A stretch of 64,000 bases of DNA from the NCBI GenBank assembly GCA_948144175.1, contig CANXME010002579.1:1238001-1302000 (forward strand), given 5' to 3'. The translations under genes were made by a program, and so were the position numbers. Numbering within the stretch: position 1 is the stretch's first letter; each line of letters begins with the position of its first letter. The stretch comes from Closterium sp. NIES-65 (Eukaryota; Streptophyta; Zygnematophyceae; Desmidiales; Closteriaceae). Of this stretch, positions 12,201 through 22,856 are shown one piece after another. The notes below the pieces were generated by a model. That model had not been told where the DNA came from and searched no databases. It saw nothing but the letters and a program-made list of their open reading frames with translations.

Positions 12201-13129
12201 CTCTCACGCTTTGCTGACGTGGCGCTGGCTCTCGGCTCCGCTAGCGACGCCCTCGCCCGCCTGCATGCCGCCCCCTCCCTCACACTCTCCCAGGGGCAAG
12301 GGGGGGAGGGGCAGGGGGAAGGGCAGGGGCAGGCGCTGGGGCAGATTCGTGGCTCGGAGTTTCACTTGGTCCTTGTCAACCTGCGCCTTGCTGACATGTC
12401 CGGGTACGATTGTCTTGCTGACGTGTCGGGGTGCGACTTGATTTGCTGACGTGTCAGAGTACGATTTGTTTGCTGCCTTACTCCAGCAACATTCGTTCCT
12501 TCCTTACCTGCTATTTCCGTCTGCCCATTTGCCCTACCCATATCTGTAGCTTCTCTCTTTGGAAACCTTCAGAGAATGAGAGGAGCAATGCCGTAACGAA
12601 GATGGGATGCGCATGAGCAGTGCCCTTCAGGAATCCTGTCTTAGCTGCCCCCCCTCGCATACCTGCTTATCTACAGCTTTGCATTCACACAAGCTGTAAG
12701 GCGCATGGAGGAGCAGCGCTATAACGAGGATGTGGTGCGCATGGGCAGTGCGGCCCAGCACTCGCACATCCCCATCGTGGGACTGGTCAACGACGCCTTG
12801 CCTGAACTGGTGGCCAAGTGAGTGGGATCGGGAAATAGCAGGGGGGGGGGGGGGGGAGAGAGAGAGAGGGGTTGTGTGTGAGTGGGAGTGATGAACAGGG
12901 TTGAGCCGGGGCAAGGAAAAGTTTTTTTGGGGACCTGGAGGACTTTTTTTTGGAGTAACGAGCACGTGGCATTCTGCATTTTTTTTTAAATCATTTTATG
13001 TGCATGCGCATGAATGTCTGCAGGTGGAAAGAGGCAGGTATGGACGGAATGCTCTCAAACCCCATCGACGAGGCTCAACTGCTTACTGTGGTTACAAAGC
13101 TATTCAAGCCGGCTGATTCGCATGCATAA
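924..13129 (+). CDS. CRE1/AHK-type hybrid histidine kinase (cytokinin-receptor-like), 3' part, catalytic motifs degenerate
   Basis: This is the C-terminal part of a cytokinin-receptor-family hybrid kinase; the CHASE and HisKA regions lie left of the window. Exons by frame and GT/AG: 924-1061, about 1912-2381, 3199-3442, 4858-4978, 7398-7621, 9074-9175, 9423-9515, 12156-12403, 12677-12817, 13024-13129 (TAA). From 1912 on, phases agree throughout. Order matches AHK4: HATPase (ILANLMAVAVRLTDRGH; AADGSNSWESI; VRLMCTLEDTGVGLPD; YSRPGIGSTFTF), receiver-like domain (CLAVDGRPVRQQ to GIMVKPLRAADM), then receiver (IVDHNFISRKAV to LFKPADSHA). The G1 box survives. The N-box Asn and the G2 glycine motif are not seen. 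In the receiver the DD pair is DH, the phospho-Asp position is Asn (LVLVNLRLADMSG), the Thr position is Val and the Lys position is Asn (LSNPI). It may be a pseudokinase. The junction of the first two exons is ambiguous. Confidence 0.85.
1100..1341. repeat. 20-bp minisatellite, about 12 copies
   Basis: About 12 near-identical copies of CTCGTGTGTGTGCCTCCTCG lie in the intron after the N-box exon. A diverged copy of that exon's end (a GATGATGATGA stretch, near 1378) follows the array. Confidence 0.9.
2860..3600 (+). repeat. tandem copies of the G-box/receiver-start exon
   Basis: Three copies of the exon start encoding LVQAMHGQLLVYSRPGIGSTFTF lie near 2857, 3007 and 3199, each after a pyrimidine tract and AG. 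The 3' end of the same exon (LRGLRCLAVDGRPVRQQ plus donor) is repeated once more near 3500-3590. The copy at 3199-3442 keeps frame and both splice sites. Confidence 0.85.
3666..3953 (+). repeat. 36-bp exon-derived minisatellite, 8 copies
   Basis: Eight 36-bp units encode LAPRAQLRGLPC in one frame. This is recognisably a mutated piece of the preceding exon (SLALRGKLRGLRCLAVD). It lies downstream of that exon's donor and would normally be intronic. Confidence 0.9.
3954..4465 (+). repeat. 27-bp exon-derived minisatellite, about 19 copies
   Basis: About 19 nearly identical 27-bp units encode ATCMARLVI in frame. The unit matches the start of the next real exon (VLATCMARLGLKVD, 4858). It directly abuts the 36-bp array derived from the end of the previous exon, so two exon edges have been amplified head to tail inside one intron. 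Confidence 0.92.
4585..4978 (+). repeat. three copies of the first receiver-like exon
   Basis: The start of the exon encoding VLATCMARLGLKVDLSDSVSAAA occurs near 4588, 4738 and 4858, each after CCCCCCACCAG-like acceptors. The last copy runs to a GTGAGTG donor and is taken as the real exon. Confidence 0.85.
5238..5609 (+). repeat. 21-bp minisatellite derived from a 3' splice site, about 18 copies
   Basis: The unit GGCATGGCTGTGCATCCCCCA equals the end of a pyrimidine tract, the AG and the first bases of the next exon (CCCCAG then GCATGGC). Every unit therefore contains a potential 3' splice site. Confidence 0.92.
5764..6231. repeat. 13-bp minisatellite (ACTTCAAAACACT type)
   Basis: About 36 slightly diverged 13-bp units such as CTACTTCAAAACA fill 468 bp between two partial exon copies. 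Confidence 0.9.
6281..6298. repeat. junction palindrome, TCGA core
   Basis: TTTGGAGTCGACTCAAAA sits between two copies of the segment containing GTGGAGGACA(T/C)GGA. It belongs to the palindrome family described in the findings. Confidence 0.7.
6437..6557. repeat. 27-bp tandem repeat, 4 copies
   Basis: Four exact units of about 27 bp contain CTCTATGCTCCCCTCATCGC. They lie within the pyrimidine tract in front of an exon copy. Confidence 0.85.
8050..8235. repeat. 15-bp minisatellite, 12 copies
   Basis: Twelve perfect copies of TGTAGCTTTTGATCC lie in an intron of the receptor gene. Confidence 0.92.
8305..9175 (+). repeat. five copies of the DSNEALREEAQK exon
   Basis: Exon copies after CACAG-type acceptors start near 8308, 8559, 8730, 8854 and 9074 and encode DSNEALREEAQKxGFAGIMVKPLRAADM in part or whole. 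The last ends at a GTAAGT donor (9175) and is taken as real. Confidence 0.85.
9186..9260. repeat. (AT/GT)n microsatellite
   Basis: An alternating ATATAC/ATATGT stretch starts directly after a donor site. A very similar tract occurs at 32293-32342 in the unrelated MET1 gene. Confidence 0.85.
9588..9795. repeat. TGTGC/TGTTG pentanucleotide array
   Basis: About 40 units of TGTGC, flanked by TGTTG variants, lie between the real exon 9423-9515 and a diverged copy of it (about 9796-9880). The array appears to have grown from the GTGGGTGGGG donor side. Confidence 0.9.
9907..11358. repeat. 22-bp satellite, 66 copies
   Basis: GAAGTTGTGTGGTTTAGACTCT is repeated 66 times over 1,452 bp with almost no variation. 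The repeats abut with no spacers, which excludes a CRISPR array. It occupies the intron between receptor exons 9423-9515 and 12156-12403. The homogeneity suggests recent expansion. Confidence 0.97.
11461..12403 (+). repeat. four copies of the receiver exon (VDHNFISRKAV)
   Basis: Whole or partial copies lie near 11490, 11690, 11970 and 12156. They encode variants of IVDHNFISRKAVAVMLSRFADVALALGSA. Copies retaining the start read VDH or VGH; none shows the canonical DD. Only the last reads through to LVLVNLRLADMSG. Confidence 0.82.
12013..12125. repeat. 38-bp tandem repeat, 3 copies
   Basis: Three units containing GGCTGTGGCATCATGCTTTC lie in the pyrimidine-rich intron end before exon 12156. Confidence 0.85.
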
Positions 13130-16100
13130 GCATGACCAGCCAGATTCTTGTTGCTGCGATCAGGAGTTGATCGTAACCCAGGATCTACTCTGGTAGGTTC
13201 GCACGCAGTGGGTAGTGTTGGTGGGCCCTTGATCTCAATAGCAGAGTGAATGTAAGATGCTTGAGATGATAAAAACATGCAAACACAGCGACATAAATAT
13301 GAGTACAGGGGAAGATTAATCGACCTAGCTAGCCATGTACTCTAAGGGGTACATTCCCTTAATCAAATTCATTCCCAACCGTGCAGCGCGTACAGTTGCG
13401 AAACTGTTCCCGCCAGAACCATCCTGCCTGTAGTTGTCCGATGCCGTTTGCTTCCGACGGTTCAGATGTGCTGTAACCGTCCGACTCTTTGACTCAATTC
13501 CAACCGTCTGACGCTTGCGTTCGTTCCCGATATTGTGCGTACCTTGCTACGGTGAGGAGTGCTTAGTAATATCGAATATTACTATTCGTAACACCCCCCT
13601 TCACTCCTGGACGTAGCTTAGCTTGACCTGCCTGACCACGCCGCTGAGTTCGGAGCAGTGCTGATACTGCTGGCGTGGCAGTCGCTTCGTGAGGAAGTCT
13701 GCTGCCATGTCACCTGTTGGGCAGTAGGTCAAGTTGACCTTGCCTTTGTCTATTTCGTGCTTCACGAAGAAGTACCGCAGCGCAAGGTGCTTGGTGCGGT
13801 TAACGAAGCCAGGTTTGTTCGCGATGCGAATCGCGCTCTGGTTGTCGCAGTGAAGACGAAATGTCGGCGAAGCTGGGATTTTCCCCTCTTGCAGGAGTTC
13901 CTGCAGATAGAGGCCTTCGCGAACTGCTGCGGTTGCTGCGATGAATTCCGCTTCCGCTGATGACAGGGCAACCAACTCCTGCTTCTGCGAGTTCCAGGAA
14001 ATTGGTCCCGTAGGCTCGAGTCGGAACAGGAACTCAGTCCTGGACCGTCGATTATCGGGATCTGCTGCGTGATCGGCGTCCACATAGCCGGTGAGATTGA
14101 AGGATGGGGTTGGTGCAGTGGAGTAACGTAGCCCAATCTTAGGCGTTGAGACGAAGTATTGGAGGGCGCGCTGTAGGTCCAGAAGTTTTTCAGCCGTTGG
14201 TTTGCGTGAGTATTGCGCTAGCTGACTTGCAATGTACGAGAGGTCTGGCCTGCAGGTGACAGAGGCGAAGAGGAGGCATCCCAACCGCTGTTGATAAGTT
14301 TGAATCCCAGCGGGGGGTAGGGCTTTGGCGTCGGGTTTGTGGTTCGGTCCGGGGTTTCGGTAGGGAGTTGAGAGAGGTGCAGGTGAAATGTTGAACCGCT
14401 TCCCTAACTCCTCTGCGTACTTAGCCGCTGAAAGGTGAATGGCTTCGGGCGCGTAGGTGATGTTGAGGCCTAGGAACTGCTTCACCTCGTAGTTGCATGT
14501 GATGTCGACGCGCCCCGCGAGAGCCTTTTCGAACTGCTGGAGGAGCTCGTTGTTTGAGCCTATGTAAAGCAGGTCGTCGACGTACACAGTGAGGAGGATG
14601 TATTCGCCGCGAAAATCGCGGCGGTACATCCCTGGATCGTGTGGCATTTGCTTGAACCCGATTTCAAGCAGGATGTTATGCAGGTACTGCTGCTACAGCC
14701 TTGGTGCCTGCTTGATCCCGTAGAGTGATTTGCGCAGCTGACATACGCGCGAGTCTCCTTCGCCGTATGTGTGTGGCTGCTCCACGTAGATCACGGCGTC
14801 TACTAACGCATACAGGAACGCGTTCTTCACCTCGATTTGGCGGAGTGGCAGGTGCCTTGCAGCTGCGATGGCGAGCAGGATGCGGACGGAGGTGTGGCGG
14901 CTGACTGGGGCGAACGTTTGGTCGAAGTCGATCCCATGCCTCTGGTCATAGCCGCGAACCACCCAACGCGCTCTGAAGCGCTCGATTGTCCCATCTGCTG
15001 CGGTTTTTACGCGGAAGACCCATTTCCCTGAGAGGATTCTTGCGCCTTTGATTGCTGCGCGGTCGACGAGCACCCAGGTGTCGCGTGACTCTAACGCCTT
15101 GATTTCCATGTCCATCGCCTCACGCCATTCCTTGCTGTGTGGTCCAGAAGTGCTTCGCGCGGGTTTCGGGGCTCGATGATGCGTGGTGCCTGTGAGGTTG
15201 CGGTGTGAAGTCCGAGCAACTGCAGCCTTGAGATGGTGCTGTCGTGGCGACGTTGCGGGATGACTTCCTGCACATCATCGTCGTCACTCTCCGGTTCAGG
15301 TGTTGGCGGTGTTGGGCCTCTGCCGCTTCCGCCTGTTCCGCCTCCGCCTGTTCCGCCTCCGCCTGTTCCGCCTGTTCCTCTTCCTGAGGAATCATTGTCG
15401 TCGTCGTCGTTGTCACTGCGCCGGTTTTCCCATGCGAAATCCCCCCTTGTGTCCTGCTCCAAGATTGCTGCAGCGGCTTCATCTTCGGGCGTTGCGTAAC
15501 TGTGGCCATCGTTGGCGTAGACCCGATTCACATTTGTCTGCTCGTCGCGGCGGAACTGGTCGAGGAAGAGACGCTTGTAGAAGATGACGTCGCGAGCGTG
15601 AGTGTTTTTCTGGCTGAGGAGGTCTAGCACGATCCACGCCTTGTGCTCGTAACTGATACCAAGGTGGATTCCCCAGCGTGCGCGGCTATCGAACTTGCCG
15701 ATGGTTGAGGTTGGCGGGTGGTATTGAACCATGCACCCCCATACCCGGAGCATGGAGGTGTCCCCTTTGGTTCCACTCCATTTTACGTGCGGGGAAAGGT
15801 TGCCGGTGATTGCGGTGGTTGAAAGCAGGTTGTGCACCCGCATGGCGTGGTGCATCGCGTAGGTCCAGTAGATCGGCGGCAATTTCGACTGCTTCATCAG
15901 TGCGCGCACCTTCGTCATCAGTGTGAGATTGGTCCGTTCGGCTACGCCCTGCTGTTGGTGCGCGTAGGGGAGAGAGATGTGGTGCTCGATCCCCTTCTGT
16001 GTCAGGAAGGTCTGCATCTGGTTGCTCCTGAATTCTGCCGCGCCGTCAAATTGCCAGATCTTGAGTTTCTTCCCGGATTGCCTCTCCGCATGTGCCAGCC

Positions 16101-17592
16101 AAAGCCGAAATACTTCGTTTGCTCCTGTCGCGCGTCTCCACATTCACGACCCACACGTAGCGCGTGCCGGCATCGATGAAGGTAAGTGTGTACATTTCGT
16201 CTTCGACTCCGCAATGCCCCACGTTCAGGAAATCGCTGTACACCTTGTGCAGCTTGGGGTAACGATTCGTTCCATGTTCGAGTAGCAGGAACGGTTGGTG
16301 GCTCAGCGCAGCTTCAGGGCAGACGGTGCAGTTGCGCGGATGCGTCGCGCCGCTTACTTCGGAGCCGTCGGGGCGCAGGAGTGCGCCAGGAGCGAAGACG
16401 CCTGCGTCGATGCAGTTTTTCAGCGTCGCGCGGGAAGGGTGGCCGAGGCGCTGGTGCCAGAGTGCGTAATCAGCGCGAAAGCCGGAGGTGCGCATGTAGC
16501 GCATGCGTGCTTCCTCAGGGTCTTCGTCAGGTGCGGGGGTAGGTTCTGTTGCTGCTTCCTCTGTTTCTTCTTCTACCGCGGTGGTCAGCATCAGCGCCAA
16601 GAATTCTCTGTCCCGAATTTCGGAGAGTGGGATGTTAGTCCCAGGGATGGTTCCAGGGACAAAAGTGGGTTCACGGTGTTCAGGGGCAGGTCCGTAGGCG
16701 GTGCGGCGTGGTGTTGACGGTTCGTTGCCCCAGGTGATAGTGTCCCATGGATCGCGGCGCGGGGGGTTGTCAGGAGGGGGTAGTGCGAGTGGAACGTGGC
16801 GCGGGGGACGACCGAGAGGAACGATTGCGGGTGTTGCCTGACTTTCCTCAACTTCATCTTCTCCCCCCCTTCGTTCTTCGCGGAGAGTGCCCCAGGTGCT
16901 GTTGTCGGCGCCAGTTGCGGCGCCCCATCCGCCGCCCTCGTTGGCCCAGGTGCCGCCGCTGTCTCCCCAGCCGCTAGCGTCGCTTGTTCCCCATCCTCCT
17001 TCGTTGGAGTCATTTTCTGCCGCTTCACCTCCCCAGGCAGCACAAGCGAAGGTCCCGCGTGCCTCCGAGAGGCTTTGCTGGCGAAGCTCCTCAGCTTCGC
17101 GGCGCGCCAATTTTTCCTCTTGTTCCACGGTGAGCTTCTTCGTCGAATCGTGTTGATGAGGGTAGGTCTCCAGGAATTTTTCGTAGGTGTAGGGTCGCGG
17201 CTCGCCACGGGCATCGAAGGTGCCGACGCCAGTTCCGCGCAGCATCCCCTGAAGGTGTTGCGAGGGGGGACCGATGAGGGGATGTTCTGGCGTGCCGAAG
17301 ACGCCGTGGGTGGTGACTTTGAGCTCGAGCTGCGACATCCCTTCCCTTGGGGGCATGTGGCGCTCTGCTTCAGCGATGGCGGCGAGTCCCCGGCCGGCGA
17401 TCGCGTTCGTTGACGTCGTCGGTGTGTGACAATCCCTGCATATTCCGTCCGGATCGGGATTGTGAAGTGCCGTTTCGCGTGGGTGGGGATGGTGCGGAAC
17501 CCACGGTCTGCCGTCAGGGTGCTTCCAGTCCCTGCGGTGGATGTGGTCGAAGCGCAGTGGCACGAGGTCGATCAGTTCGTGCGAGTCGCCGC

Positions 17593-18851
17593 TGTCGAAA
17601 TATATTTGTCATGTTTTATAACTGCTTGTAGTTGTAGTTAGTGTAGTTATTTAAACTGTTGTTGGTGGTGCACCTTATTTGGTTTCTATGCTATATGTAC
17701 CCTTGAACCTACAGTGAAACCATCACTTTTCTCCAATTCCTCTCTCAACTCACTCGATACCTCGCCTAGGGTAAAACCTACTCGACACCTTAGTTCGGGC
17801 CTAGGCTACTAAGCCTAGGCCCTTCCTTTCAACTTACCTCATATTTTGACATGTTATCGGAGCTAATTACGACCTGGCCTGTGGGCCCGCCCTACGCTTC
17901 CGCTATGATTTTTCGGTCGCGCGCCTAGGGCGCGTGACGAGTTTTACCTTGTCCCGCCCACGGGTGTGTGACTCCTACTCTGCCCGTCGCGCGCCCCGTG
18001 GCACGCGACGGTGCCCTTCAACTGCCCATCGTGCGCCCCGTGGCACACGATGGTGCCCTGCTCGTCGTGCGCCCCTAGGCACACGATCGGGCCCTCTTTC
18101 TTCTCCTACCCGTCGTGCGCCCCGTGGCACTGGCACGCGACGGGCCTTTCCGCCCCTGCTCTCCCTGAAGCCGCCCCTGGCCCATCTGCACCGACACCTT
18201 TTCTCCGCTCTGCGGCTTTCTTCCTGCCCACCCCCTCCTCCTTTGTCTCCCTGCAGCCGTGGGGAGGAGGGTATGGGGGTGGAGGGTGTTGGAGTGTTGG
18301 GTCACCTCTCTCCCTTCCCCTCCTCCTTCTTTCAGTCCCACCGCTGCAGCTGCCGCTGGGGGGGGAGGGTGTGAGGATGTGGGGGAGCAGGGGGAGTGGT
18401 ACCGGGGTGGCGGGTGTGAGGCAACATGCAGCCGTCCCTCCACCACTCCTCACTTCCCCCCCTTCTCTGCTGCTCTTGCAGCAGTGTGGGGGAGGGGAAG
18501 GAGGAGGGTGAGGAGATGGAAGGGGTACCTGCTGTTGCTTGCTATTCTTTTGAATGGCGTAACTACATATCTACCTACAAGCATTATGGGGGCGTGTCGA
18601 AATATATTTGTCATGTTTTATAACTGCTTGTAGTTGTAGTTAGTGTAGTTATTTAAACTGTTGTTGGTGGTGCACCTTATTTGGTTTCTATGCTATATGT
18701 ACCCTTGAACCTATAGTGAAACCATCACTTTTCTCCAATTCCTCTCAACTCACTCGATACCTCGCCTAGGGTAAAACCTACTCGACACCTTAGTTCGGGC
18801 CTAGGCTACTAAGCCTAGGCCCTTCCTTTCAACTTACCTCATATTTTGACA
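17593..18851 (+). mobile_element. TRIM-type LTR element nested in the Copia element
   Basis: LTRs of about 260 bp lie at 17593-17852 and 18595-18851 (TGTCGAAATA...TTTTGACA). They differ by roughly one base and one short indel. The target duplication is GCCGC (17588-17592, 18852-18856). A primer-binding site (TGTTATCGGAGC) follows the left LTR and a GGGGG tract precedes the right one, so it points along plus. The 742-bp interior shows no gag or pol, only a GC-rich hairpin-rich leader and pyrimidine-rich sequence. It is a non-autonomous fossil younger than its host element. Confidence 0.92.
17983..18144 (+). other. four tandem GC-rich hairpin units in the TRIM leader
   Basis: Four units of about 30 bp (near 17983-18011, 18025-18053, 18063-18089, 18109-18144) each have complementary ends around GCCCCGTGGCA-like loops. 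The stems change together: TCGCG pairs with CGCGA in one unit, ATCGTG with CACGAT in the next. That is compensatory and suggests a conserved RNA structure in the element's leader. Confidence 0.6.
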
Positions 18852-20001
18852 GCCGCTGCAGTCGGGGATGTCAAAATCTAAGACGTATACTCCATTTTCG
18901 GAGCGCGCTCGTCCGATCTGCCTGCGGGGGAAGTTGCGAGCTTCGTAGTGCAGCAGGATGTCACGCATCGCGTGGTCCGTGCTGAGGTCGACACCGCAGT
19001 CCATGAGCTGTGCGGCGGACAGCAGGTTGAAGCGCAGGTTCTGGACGATCAACACATCGTTGAGTGTGATGTGGGTGCGGCTTCCGCGCGCCTTGAGCAC
19101 GACGATGCCTTGCGCGCTTGCACGCAGGCGTGTATTGTTCGCCACAGTGACGTAGGTGACGGTAGGGGTGGGGGCGGCGTTGGATATGTAACGCTCGGAG
19201 CCCACCATATGCTGGCCGCAGCATCTGTCCAGGTACCAGGTGTTGTAGCGCTTGTTGTCGTCACGTGCGAGCAGCGCCAGTCGCGGCGTGACGATGTGCG
19301 GGGTGTCGAACTTGAGAAATTGTTCGCGCGTGAGCCAATCAAGTGGCGCCACCCGCATATCAGGGACGTGCGGGGGACTTTCGAGCAGCGGGACTGGGAG
19401 ATTCCAATCCTGGTCGTCGTCGTCGGTGTAGTCGCGGCGCGAGCTGAAAGGGTTGTTGTTGGTATATGCACCAATAGGGTGTGGTGCTGGCTCAGGTGAA
19501 GGTGAGCGTATGCGGCGACGATGCGACTTGCTTGTCAAGGTCATGTTGCTCATGAAATTGCGAACTGGGGCAGTCGATGACGATTGCTGCTGCTGGTGCT
19601 GAACTGCTGGGTTCAGGTTGCGCGCGGGTGGGAGTTGTTGTCCCTGGGCTGAACGCACGTCGCCTCGTGTGTCTTGTCGGCCGGTCCAAGTGCTCGGGTT
19701 GGACTGGCGAGGGCGAGATCGGAATTTGCATCGATCCGCCAGGTGCCCGAAATTTCTGCAACTTTTGCAGTAGAGGCGCCTCGGCCGTCGCTCTTCGTTG
19801 TTGTCGGCGTAGAAGGCGAGCCGTTCGCGTTCTCGTCGTGGCGCTGGTCGCTGCTGGTCCATATCCCTTTGTTCGACGAGAAGGGCGGCGCAAAGGGCGG
19901 CCTCCGAGATGACCCCCTGCTGTCGGAGAAGCGCCTTGCAGGGCCGCCATTCTGGGCCGAGCCCTTGGAGCACGATGTTGACGAAGATTTCTTCCGATAT
20001 C

Positions 20002-21568
20002 TGTGAAAATTTAGAAGAAAGAAGAGGGTTGAACTAGCAAGAATGGGGATACAAATAGCAAACCCTAGAAGGGTTGTACTCGCTATGGAGCACCCCACTA
20101 CAGGCTAGAGCATAATATTCTGACACACCCCCATAGCCCAAGTGGGGTGTAATCAGCAGAGCAAGTAAAGCAGTACAAGCTCAAGGTGGATCACAATGTC
20201 ACCACACATTCTGAGCACAAGTTCAAGAAGCAATAGTTTAAAGTTAACAATTATGAGCAAAGCTAGTGGTAGTCACAACGGGCAAGTGAGGAGGAGAGAA
20301 AGTGAGAGGAGAGGAGATAGGAGGTGACGGATGAAGCTGCAGACACACGGGCAACAGGAGGCACACTGGCACAGCGGCTACCGGAACAACGCTCCGGAAT
20401 ACTGGAGTAACTGGCCCCGCGGCTAAAGTAGCGGCAGACGAGCAACGGACCCACGGGCGGCTGGCACAGCTGGCTACGACTGGGCTACCGGACGAAGTCC
20501 CCGGAATACATGTGCTGCTGGCGACACGATGGCAACCTCCATTCAGCTTCCCCAAACTATCCCACTCCCCCTGGCACATACCCGCTGCTACACCGCTAGG
20601 GTCACTCACACCCCACCCCCTAGCACAACTCCGTCGACTCCCACACACCCACCCCCCTCAGCGGCAGCTGTAGCAGTGGGAGACAGAGGAGGAGGAGGAG
20701 CAGGGGAGACCACACACCCGCCACCCCCTACTCGCCACCCCCAAACCCTAACACAGGGCAGGGCGGGATGGCGGGTAGGGAGGTTACGGGGGAAGGGGGG
20801 GGGGGGGGGGGGGGGGGGGGGACCGATGCGCGGCCTCCCAGGGCGCCACAACAGGCGGCAGAAGGGGCGGCGCCCGCCCCCCTCCCCCAGGTCGCCGCGG
20901 CCCCCGAGGGAGCCGCGACGGGCGACGGGAAATGGCCGGGGCGGGGCTGAGGCCGTGCAAGGGCGGCGACGGGGTCGCTGCGGGCGGCGACGGGGCCGCT
21001 GCGCGCGGCGACGGCGCGGCCGATGCGGGCGGGGACGGGGTCGCTGCGGGCGGCGACAAGGCCGCTGCGCGCGGCGACGGGGTCGCTGCTGGCGGCAACG
21101 GGCCCGCTGCGGGTGGCGACGGGGCCGATGCGGGCGGCGACGGGGCCGACGTGCGGGTCCCCGTCGCCCGTCGCAGCGCCTCCCGAGGGCGACGCGCCGA
21201 GTGACGGGGCAGAAGCCCGCCGCGCGCCTCGGGGCGCACAGCGGGCAGAGAACCGCCGCGCGCCTCGGGGCGCACGGCGGGCAGAAAACCGCCGCGCGCC
21301 TCGGGGCGCACGGCGGGAAGAAAAACTGCCGCACGCCACGGGGCGTGCGACACAGAGAGTAGTAGTGGCAGTTGCAGCGGAAGCAACGAGGTGGTGAGCC
21401 CACCGACAGGATCGATCCAAGGGGATCGACCTGCTCTGATAGCATGTGAAAATTTAGAAGAAAGAAGAGGGTTGAACTAGCAAGAATGGGGATACAAATA
21501 GCAAACCCTAGAAGGGTTGTACTCGCTATGGAGCACCCCACTACAGGCTAGAGCATAATATTCTGACA
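20002..21568 (-). mobile_element. second TRIM-type LTR element nested in the Copia gag
   Basis: Two 124-bp LTRs (20002-20125 and 21445-21568, TGTGAAAATT...TTCTGACA) appear identical by eye. The 5-bp target duplication is ATATC (19997-20001, 21569-21573). On the minus strand the 5' LTR is followed by TGCTATCAGAGC, an initiator-Met primer site, and the 3' LTR is preceded by a GGGGG tract. The roughly 1.3-kb interior lacks gag and pol and is GC-rich with short tandem units and a poly-G run. LTR identity points to very recent insertion. Its LTR is related to those at 60690 and 62511. Confidence 0.93.
21217..21350 (-). other. tandem GC-rich hairpins in the second TRIM leader
   Basis: Four units of about 36 bp contain CGCGCGCCTCGGGGCGCACG or a variant (near 21217, 21253, 21289, 21326). 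Each can fold with a CCCCGAGG or CCCCGTGG loop, closely like the leader hairpins of the other TRIM although the LTRs differ. Confidence 0.55.
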
Positions 21569-22856
21569 ATATCGTGCTTCCCAACTTCACGATTTGATCG
21601 TGAAGGCTCCGACAACGGTTAAGATAGTTGTTGACCTTCTCCCCTGAGGTCATCTTGGTTTCCAGTAGTTCCTGGAGTAGTCGGCTCGAGGACACGGAGT
21701 CCTTGGGCTGATACACGCCCGTCAGATGTCGCCAGGCGTTGAGGGCTGGAGCAGCTGTCGTTTTGTATGAACGAATGTTGAGCTGCTCCGCCGCCGACAT
21801 ATTCCGCAGGAGCACTCCGTACGCCATCAACGATTCGTTGTAGTACCTCGTTTTGGCGTCGTCGGTGTCCTCAGCAGGCTCCGCGTAGCTCCCGTCGAAG
21901 TAATGGAAGATTTGGGTGTTCTGCAGCAAAAGCTCCAATTCGAAGCTCCAGGTACAGAAGTCTCTGCCGTCAAAACAGGTACTAGTCTTTATTTTTTGAA
22001 ATGCTGAGAAACCTTGATTGAGCGGAGAGAGTTGCCTCTTCACTGGGACGGGGAGTCTTGGGAGTTGAGCCATTGGTGTCGAGAGAGAATGTTTGCGGGG
22101 CGGTGTTTTGGCCAGTCGGGGCCGATTGAGAGGGTTGCGAGGAAGTTCCCGCATCGCCATTCCGCAATGTCTGGAGTCCTTGCTCCAAGCTGGTGAGTCG
22201 CTGAAGAAGTTGTGCGAGAACTTCAGAGTCGATTGTCGTCGTCTTCCCGCTTGGCCTAGCCGGGTTGGGTTGTGCTTCAGCCGTCAGATTAGTCTGACCA
22301 CCAGATCCTCCGGCCATCCTCGTGCGTGATCGTGTGCCGGTCGCCACTTTTCAGATGTCGTAATTTTCGGTAGTGACGGTGCGAAGGATTCCAGAGTCGC
22401 TCTCACACCATGCTGCGATCAGGAGTTGATCGTAACCCAGGATCTACTCTGGTAGGTTCGCAGCAGTGGGTAGTGTTGGTGGGCCCTTGATCTCAATAGC
22501 AGAGTGAATGTACCGTAAGATGCTTGAGATGATAAAAACATGCAAATACAGCGACATAAACATGAGTACAGGGGAAGATGAATCGACCTAGCTAGCCATG
22601 TACTCTAAGGGGTACATTCCCTTATTCAAATTCATTCCCAACCGTGCGGCGCGTACAGTTACGAAACTGTTCCCGCCAGAACCATCCTGCCTGTAGTTGT
22701 CCGATGCCGTTTGCTTCCGACGGTTCAGATGTGTTGTAACCGTCAGACTCTTTGACTCAATTCCAACCGTCTGACGCTTGCGTTCGTTCCCGATATTGTG
22801 CGTACCTTGCTACGGTGAGGAGTGCTTAGTAATATCGAATATTACTATTCGTAACA

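Larger units (their letters stand above)
13152..22856 (-). mobile_element. Copia LTR retrotransposon, broken, with two nested TRIM insertions
   Basis: A 442-bp LTR at 13152-13593 and a matching LTR at 22411-22856 (TG...CA) are flanked by the perfect 5-bp target duplication CTTGT (13147-13151, 22857-22861). The right LTR is 5' on the minus strand. Next to it is a primer-binding site like initiator-Met tRNA (TGGTGTGAGAGC); a G-rich polypurine tract abuts the left LTR. Parts on the minus strand: UBN2-type gag and CCHC zinc knuckle (about 22.3-18.9 kb), GAG-pre-integrase and integrase (about 17.5-15.1 kb), reverse transcriptase (about 15.1-14.3 kb), RNase H (about 14.1-13.6 kb), which is Copia order. 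By eye the LTRs differ by about eight substitutions and a few short indels, so it is fairly young. It is broken by two nested elements and a few small lesions. Confidence 0.95.

Noticed and set aside
13130-13151. Extra C-terminal exon of the receptor beyond the stop
   Set aside because: The stop at 13127-13129 follows LFKPA, where the family normally ends, and the Copia element starts 22 bp later.
20529-21541. GC-rich reading frames with Arg/Gly/Ala repeats
   Set aside because: They lie wholly inside the non-coding interior of the second TRIM and match no protein family.
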